A DNA stretch of 8,847 nucleotides from an archaeon. Its GTDB lineage: Archaea; Nanobdellota; Nanobdellia; Woesearchaeales; ARS49. Of this stretch, positions 5,464-8,847 are shown one piece after another. The notes under the pieces were generated by a model. That model saw only the letters and a list, made by a program, of their open reading frames with translations, had not been told where the DNA came from and did not search any database. The stretch is from positions 1 through 8,847 of the forward strand of contig JACRAI010000071.1 of assembly GCA_016213425.1 (NCBI GenBank), in the 5' to 3' direction. Made by a program: the position numbers and the translations under genes. Every line of letters begins with the position of its first letter. The stretch's first letter is position 1.

Positions 5464-5472
5464 TTTATAAAT
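5464..5472 (+). promoter_or_regulatory. Archaeal TATA box of the four-gene membrane-protein array
   Basis: TTTATAAAT fits the archaeal consensus. Initiation about 26 nt downstream (near 5494) gives a leader of about 35 nt before the ATG at 5529, with only a weak purine run (GAAAGG at 5515-5520) as a ribosome binding site. No other promoter is obvious inside the array, so it is probably one transcript. Confidence 0.6.
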
Positions 5473-5528
5473 AAAAGCTCTCGATTCATGTATGAAACAG
5501 AGTGTAACTCTATTCGAAAGGCAAAAAT

Positions 5529-6509
5529 ATGGAGCAAAAGAAAAAACGTCACAATCCAGAAATCACACAAGAAGATTTAGCAGTAAAAGCATTTGACAGG
5601 TTGGATGATATTGTTCAAGAAGCAAAAAATTCTTCTCAAGAGGTTGAAGCAGTAAAAACTGATAAATCTAAATTAAAAGAATTTCATAATCTAATTTCAA
5701 AAGTTTTTGGTGAAGAATTTTACAAAGAAACTAAAGAAGCGTTAGTTTGGGAAACAGAAGAAGAAATATACGCCGACAAGACAATGTTAGATAATTTTTC
5801 AATGTTAAAAGATCCTGGATTTATAGATTTATTAAACACACCACGCAGTCTATGGAAAAAGAAAAGAACCAAATGGTATAAAAAAAAAATATCTGAGAGA
5901 TACATCACTTTAGAAATTAATACTCCTGATCAAATCATGAAATCCGACGCAGGAGAATTACCTAAAATAAAAGTTTTATTAGAAAACGGCAAATACAGCC
6001 CAATCAAAATCACCGCACACACACAAGAAGCATTAAAGGAATCAAGAATTTTTGTAAAAGCTTACGAAAAACTAACAGGACAAAAAGCAACACTAATACA
6101 AGACTGCGAAGATGAAGAACCTGTAAGATTAGAAAAAAAAATTCAAAAACAACCTGATTATAAAACAGCAGCTTGGAAAAAAATGGGAAAAAAAGCATTA
6201 GACTTTGGAAATGGTTTCTTTAAAGGAGTTTTTATAGCTCCCACAGCAATTCAAAGTGGAGACGTTAACTATGCATATGATAACGGGTTACTTGGAGGCG
6301 TTCTTACTTCAATCGTTGGAGGAGCACTTTTTTATTCTCTTTCAGGATTTCTTCTTGTAGACCCTGAAATTAGAGAATCTATAATAAACAATCATCTTTG
6401 GGCAATACCTGCAATACATTTAAGCACAAATGCTTTAAGCGGACTTAAAGCATGGCACAATTATGAAACAGAAAAACTAGAAAAAGAGCACAAAAAAAAA
6501 CAAAACTAA
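5529..6509 (+). CDS. Array protein 1: N-terminal tag, middle domain, membrane hairpin
   Basis: This 326-residue protein is not from a family I recognise. Residues 1-30 are the tag shared by all four array proteins (RHNPEITQEDLAVKAFDRLD). A charged helical region with several Trp follows (about 45-120), then the shared middle domain, whose best-conserved part is 153-197: NGKYSPIKITAH, a helix rich in Ala and Lys, and L-I-Q-D-C-E-D-E-E. Near the C-terminus a strongly hydrophobic segment (about 252-276, L-L-G-G-V-L-T-S-I-V-G-G-A-L-F) and a weaker one (about 287-306) suggest a membrane hairpin with both ends on the same side. The tail is very basic. There is no signal peptide, so the N-terminal bulk is probably cytoplasmic. 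It is first in the array and 1 nt before the next gene. An out-of-frame ATG at 5492 precedes it. Function unknown. Confidence 0.85.
   Translation: MEQKKKRHNPEITQEDLAVKAFDRLDDIVQEAKNSSQEVEAVKTDKSKLKEFHNLISKVFGEEFYKETKEALVWETEEEIYADKTMLDNFSMLKDPGFIDLLNTPRSLWKKKRTKWYKKKISERYITLEINTPDQIMKSDAGELPKIKVLLENGKYSPIKITAHTQEALKESRIFVKAYEKLTGQKATLIQDCEDEEPVRLEKKIQKQPDYKTAAWKKMGKKALDFGNGFFKGVFIAPTAIQSGDVNYAYDNGLLGGVLTSIVGGALFYSLSGFLLVDPEIRESIINNHLWAIPAIHLSTNALSGLKAWHNYETEKLEKEHKKKQN
5541..5615 (+). repeat. Conserved 5' segment of array gene 1, repeated in genes 2 and 3
   Basis: Bases 5541-5578 match 7542-7579 in gene 3 with one mismatch in 38. Bases 5577-5615 match 6556-6594 in gene 2 with two mismatches in 39. 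Both stretches keep synonymous codon positions, unlike the rest of the genes, where paralogues are clearly diverged. Gene 1 therefore looks like a mosaic partner of both neighbours, as expected from recent partial duplication or gene conversion. Confidence 0.75.
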
Positions 6510-6510
6510 A

Positions 6511-7542
6511 ATGGAACAAAAAAAAAGACACAATCCGCCAATAACTCAAGAAGACTTAGCAGTAAAAGCATTTGACAGATTAGATGATATTGTTAAGAAA
6601 GCAGACCCTTCAAGTGTTGATGTTGTTAAAACTGAAAATGCTTTGAATCAGCAATTGAACGGCTTGATTTCCAAAATTTTCAGTCAGAATATTTACCACA
6701 GAGTTTATGCAGACATAATAACACAAGATGATTCTTATAGCAAAGAAGTCTTACAAAGATTTGGATGCACGGATTTAAACATGAAGGAAAACAGTGTCTT
6801 GATTTTACTTAAAAAAGAAAAACAAAAATGGTATCAAAGAACAAAAACAGTCGCTTATGTAACTCTAGAAGTAGACTTACCAGAACAAAAAATAAGAACA
6901 GATTATGGAGAGGAAGTTGTAACTAAAAAATTCATTCAAAATAATAATTATTCTCCTATAAAAATCACGGCACATACACCAGAAGCATTAAAGCAAGCCA
7001 GAATATTTGCAGCTGCATATAAAGAGTTAACAAAGCAAAAAGCAGCAGTAATACAAGATTGTGCAGATGAAGAAGCAGTAAACAAGACAGAAGTAAAAGA
7101 ATTTGTAAAATTAGAAGAAAAAATTGTAGATGTTGTAAAAAAGGAACCAACCAAGAATGTAAAAGTAATAAAAGAAATGGGAAATATTAGTGGAAGAATA
7201 CTTAAAGAAACAGGCAAAGGCTTTTGGAAAGGAACAAAGTGGAGTCTGTCCAATATTGTTTGCGCACCATTTATTGCACCAACAAAAATTAGACAAATTT
7301 ATGAAGGTAATGATAGGTTTTGTAATGGAAAGTTAAGTAACTCAGTTATGACTTATCTGTTTCTTCCTATGACTACTATGTTTGCACATACCGCCTTCAT
7401 TGCACTAAGTATTCCTGCAGCAATAAACGACCATTGGGAAGTTCCAGCAATTTATTTTGGTGCAAACGCTGCGAGCGGAATGTATGAATTATACAGGTAT
7501 TCAAAAAATAAAGTAGAAGAAGAGGAAAGATGGATCAAGTAA
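6511..7542 (+). CDS. Array protein 2: closest paralogue of protein 1
   Basis: The 343-residue protein repeats the layout of protein 1: tag (residues 3-29, RHNPPITQEDLAVKAFDRLD), a divergent helical region, the shared middle domain (best part 144-188, N-Y-S-P-I-K-I-T-A-H-T-P-E-A-L-K through V-I-Q-D-C-A-D-E-E), a Lys/Glu linker of about 30 residues not found in protein 1, and hydrophobic segments at about 276-305 and 309-328. In the 45-residue core I count 32 identities with protein 1. Both also share G-K-G-F-W-K-G/G-N-G-F-F-K-G and A-P-T-[AK]-I before the membrane part. Its ATG is 1 nt after the stop of gene 1 with no Shine-Dalgarno, so translational coupling is likely. Its last codons overlap the start of gene 3 by 13 nt. 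Function unknown. Confidence 0.85.
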   Translation: MEQKKRHNPPITQEDLAVKAFDRLDDIVKKADPSSVDVVKTENALNQQLNGLISKIFSQNIYHRVYADIITQDDSYSKEVLQRFGCTDLNMKENSVLILLKKEKQKWYQRTKTVAYVTLEVDLPEQKIRTDYGEEVVTKKFIQNNNYSPIKITAHTPEALKQARIFAAAYKELTKQKAAVIQDCADEEAVNKTEVKEFVKLEEKIVDVVKKEPTKNVKVIKEMGNISGRILKETGKGFWKGTKWSLSNIVCAPFIAPTKIRQIYEGNDRFCNGKLSNSVMTYLFLPMTTMFAHTAFIALSIPAAINDHWEVPAIYFGANAASGMYELYRYSKNKVEEEERWIK

Positions 7543-8468
7543 AAAAACGTCACAATCCGGAAATCACACAAGAAGATTTGAAAAATTTTGGCATTAATAA
7601 TGAAGATCAGGCTGTTAAAGCTTTCGATAGAAATAATGACAGTGCCAACGATAGCTTAGAAGGGAAACTTCAATCAGAAAAAGGAAGTCTTGCATTACAT
7701 GAAGAATTTTGTCATTTAATAACTAAAATTTTTGGTGAAGATCTTTACCTATGGACAAACAGTGTTCTCGGTTATCAGCCTTTTGAAAAAAGCAATAAAA
7801 GTGCTACATCAAATTATAGCTGGCTTATTGGGAAACAAACAAAGAAAGCGGGCTGGTTCAAGAAAGCAGAATTCGAAAACTACATACGTGCTGAGTTATT
7901 TCAAATTCCTGACAGAAAAGATCCTGAAACAGGAGTAGTAATAACTGAAAAAAGTTTACCAATGTACGAGAATGGAAAATTCAATCAAATAAAAATCAGA
8001 GTATACAAATCAGACGCGTTAAAGCAAGCCAGAGAATTCGTTAAAGCATACAAATCATTCACAGGACAAGAAGTTACTTTAATTCAAGAATGCGCAGATG
8101 AAGAAGAAATGAAAAAGCACTTGCCTGAAAAAGAAACTATAGATGATAAAGTTGAAGATCCATATAGATTAGTTGGTAAAACATTTAAGACTGAAGAAAT
8201 ATTTAACGGTAAAATAAAACCTTCTGTTGCAATTAAAAGCAGATTAGCTATGATGAAAGTTGATTTGATGGGCACAAAAGCTAACAGTGTTGCTTTAGGA
8301 ATTAATTCGGTGATTATGGTATACAATTTATCAAAACAAAATTATGGGTTTGCACTCTTTACGTTGGGTTGTGCTCTGGTAAATGGTTACTTTGTGCATG
8401 TAAGAAGTAAAGATACACTATCAAGATATGAAGATTCTTTAAAAGAACTTTACAAGGAGGAAAAATAA
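7530..8468 (+). CDS. Array protein 3: paralogue with an expanded tag
   Basis: The 312-residue protein starts with the tag, but ten residues (KNFGINNEDQ) are inserted between Q-E-D-L and A-V-K-A-F-D-R, so the E-D unit appears twice. The middle domain is present but more divergent (core 148-192: N-G-K-F-N-Q-I-K-I, then A-L-K-Q-A-R-E-F-V-K-A-Y-K, ending L-I-Q-E-C-A-D-E-E). A putative membrane hairpin follows at about 252-268 and 271-290, then a charged helical tail. The G-F-[FW]-K-G stretch of proteins 1 and 2 is missing. The ATG overlaps gene 2 by 13 nt and has a short purine-rich site (GAGG, 7522-7525). The overlap start is chosen because the tag begins there and aligns residue for residue with protein 1. 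Function unknown. Confidence 0.85.
   Translation: MDQVKKRHNPEITQEDLKNFGINNEDQAVKAFDRNNDSANDSLEGKLQSEKGSLALHEEFCHLITKIFGEDLYLWTNSVLGYQPFEKSNKSATSNYSWLIGKQTKKAGWFKKAEFENYIRAELFQIPDRKDPETGVVITEKSLPMYENGKFNQIKIRVYKSDALKQAREFVKAYKSFTGQEVTLIQECADEEEMKKHLPEKETIDDKVEDPYRLVGKTFKTEEIFNGKIKPSVAIKSRLAMMKVDLMGTKANSVALGINSVIMVYNLSKQNYGFALFTLGCALVNGYFVHVRSKDTLSRYEDSLKELYKEEK
8454..8460 (+). promoter_or_regulatory. Shine-Dalgarno site of array gene 4
   Basis: AAGGAGG lies 9 nt before the ATG at 8470, inside the last codons of gene 3. It is the only strong ribosome binding site in the array and suggests that gene 4 is translated more independently or more strongly than genes 2 and 3. Confidence 0.7.
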
Positions 8469-8469
8469 A

Positions 8470-8847
8470 ATGGAATATCAAAATAAAAAAAACAATCAAC
8501 CATTAAATGAAGAAGATAAATCAGTTAAAGCTTTTGATGGTTTAGAAAGCCTTGTTGAAAAACAAGTTAAGAAAAGTTTATTCAACAAAATGAAAGAATT
8601 CCCTGGAAAAATCAAAGATAGCATTGTTGATAGTTCTAGTGAAGGATTAAGCGTTCTGCCTAAAGTTGGCGGTTGGAGTCTTGCTAGTTGGTTTTTAGGT
8701 ATTGGAAGTATTTTTGCGAGATATGGAGGATGGAATCTAGGATATAACATTGCTGCAGGTTCAGGTTTAGCAGGAGGCTTCAGTGGCAGCAGAAAGCAAA
8801 AAATCGTTACAGGAGTAACACTTGCCGCATCAATGACTCCAGATATC
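8470..8847 (+). CDS. Array protein 4: tag fused to glycine-rich membrane segments (3' end outside window)
   Basis: The frame is open from the ATG to the right edge, giving 126 residues with no stop. Residues 11-30 hold a variant tag (P-L-N-E-E-D-K-S-V-K-A-F-D-G-L-E-S-L-V-E). Instead of the middle domain, a short basic amphipathic stretch (about 31-55) leads to glycine-rich hydrophobic segments at about 67-84 (GGWSLASWFLGIGSIFA) and 86-105, then G-S-R-K-Q-K and a possible third segment from 112. Only the tag links it to its neighbours, but the 1-nt gap after gene 3 and the strong Shine-Dalgarno site support it as a member of the same transcript. The glycine-rich helices could pack tightly, as in glycine-zipper membrane proteins, but that is only an impression. 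Function unknown. Confidence 0.8.
   Translation, partial: MEYQNKKNNQPLNEEDKSVKAFDGLESLVEKQVKKSLFNKMKEFPGKIKDSIVDSSSEGLSVLPKVGGWSLASWFLGIGSIFARYGGWNLGYNIAAGSGLAGGFSGSRKQKIVTGVTLAASMTPDI

Noticed and set aside
5720..7296. Minus-strand open frames of 61-101 codons in the array genes
   Set aside because: They are antisense to Lys/Glu-rich coding sequence, which yields Phe/Leu/Ser-rich frames. They recur at equivalent places in the paralogues and have no start signals.
7732..7938. Plus-strand 68-codon frame inside array gene 3
   Set aside because: It lies out of frame within gene 3, whose frame aligns with its paralogues. It has no ribosome site and no recognisable domain.
8084..8326. Minus-strand 80-codon frame opposite array gene 3
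   Set aside because: It is antisense to the conserved middle and linker region and has no signals of its own.
8496..8750. Minus-strand 84-codon frame opposite array gene 4
   Set aside because: The plus-strand frame carries the shared tag, a strong Shine-Dalgarno site and continuous coding to the edge, so the minus frame is its shadow.
5529..8847. CRISPR array or tandem DNA repeat as the cause of the repeated motif
   Set aside because: The repeats are about 1 kb apart, lie at the 5' ends of coding frames and are parts of paralogous proteins.

Overview
The window looks like a chromosomal segment of an AT-rich archaeon, most likely a small-genome DPANN lineage of the Woesearchaeota/Pacearchaeota kind. 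The domain is secure: the translation factor at 2018-3301 is an archaeal/eukaryal-type EF-1A rather than bacterial EF-Tu, the protein at 1670-1981 is the archaeal form of ribosomal protein uS10, and the genes carry TATA boxes about 26 nt before their starts (several apparently leaderless). The lineage within Archaea is an inference from base composition, short intergenic spaces and the unfamiliar proteins.

Left part (1-3370). On the minus strand, EF-1A is followed by uS10, the conserved archaeal pair, with an 11-bp hairpin at the EF-1A stop codon. Next on the same strand, under its own archaeal TATA box, is a 409-residue bacterial-type sigma-70 factor with regions 1.2, 2, 3 and 4 all recognisable. 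Archaea normally start transcription with TBP and TFB and have no sigma factors, so this is the most surprising gene in the window. Beyond it lies a 41-residue fragment of a PIN-domain protein that stops just after the first catalytic motif and abuts the 3' end of an unidentified plus-strand gene entering from the left edge.

Middle part (3371-5460). A 388-nt divergent intergenic region holds the EF-1A promoter and the promoter of a plus-strand exported HExxH metallopeptidase-like protein with a TPR-like C-terminus. Convergent with it is a complete VapC-type PIN ribonuclease without a visible antitoxin.

Right part (5461-8847). One TATA box precedes a tight plus-strand array of four genes (gaps of 1 nt, a 13-nt overlap, and 1 nt). 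All four proteins begin with variants of one N-terminal tag built around an E-D-x-x-V-K-A-F-D core. The first three then share a middle domain ending in I-Q-[DE]-C-x-D-E-E and finish with a predicted membrane hairpin. The fourth, cut by the window edge, lacks that middle domain and goes directly to glycine-rich hydrophobic segments. I do not recognise the family. It looks like a set of co-expressed membrane proteins that share a docking or sorting peptide. The sequence shows no direct link between this array and the sigma factor: the array promoter is an ordinary archaeal TATA box.
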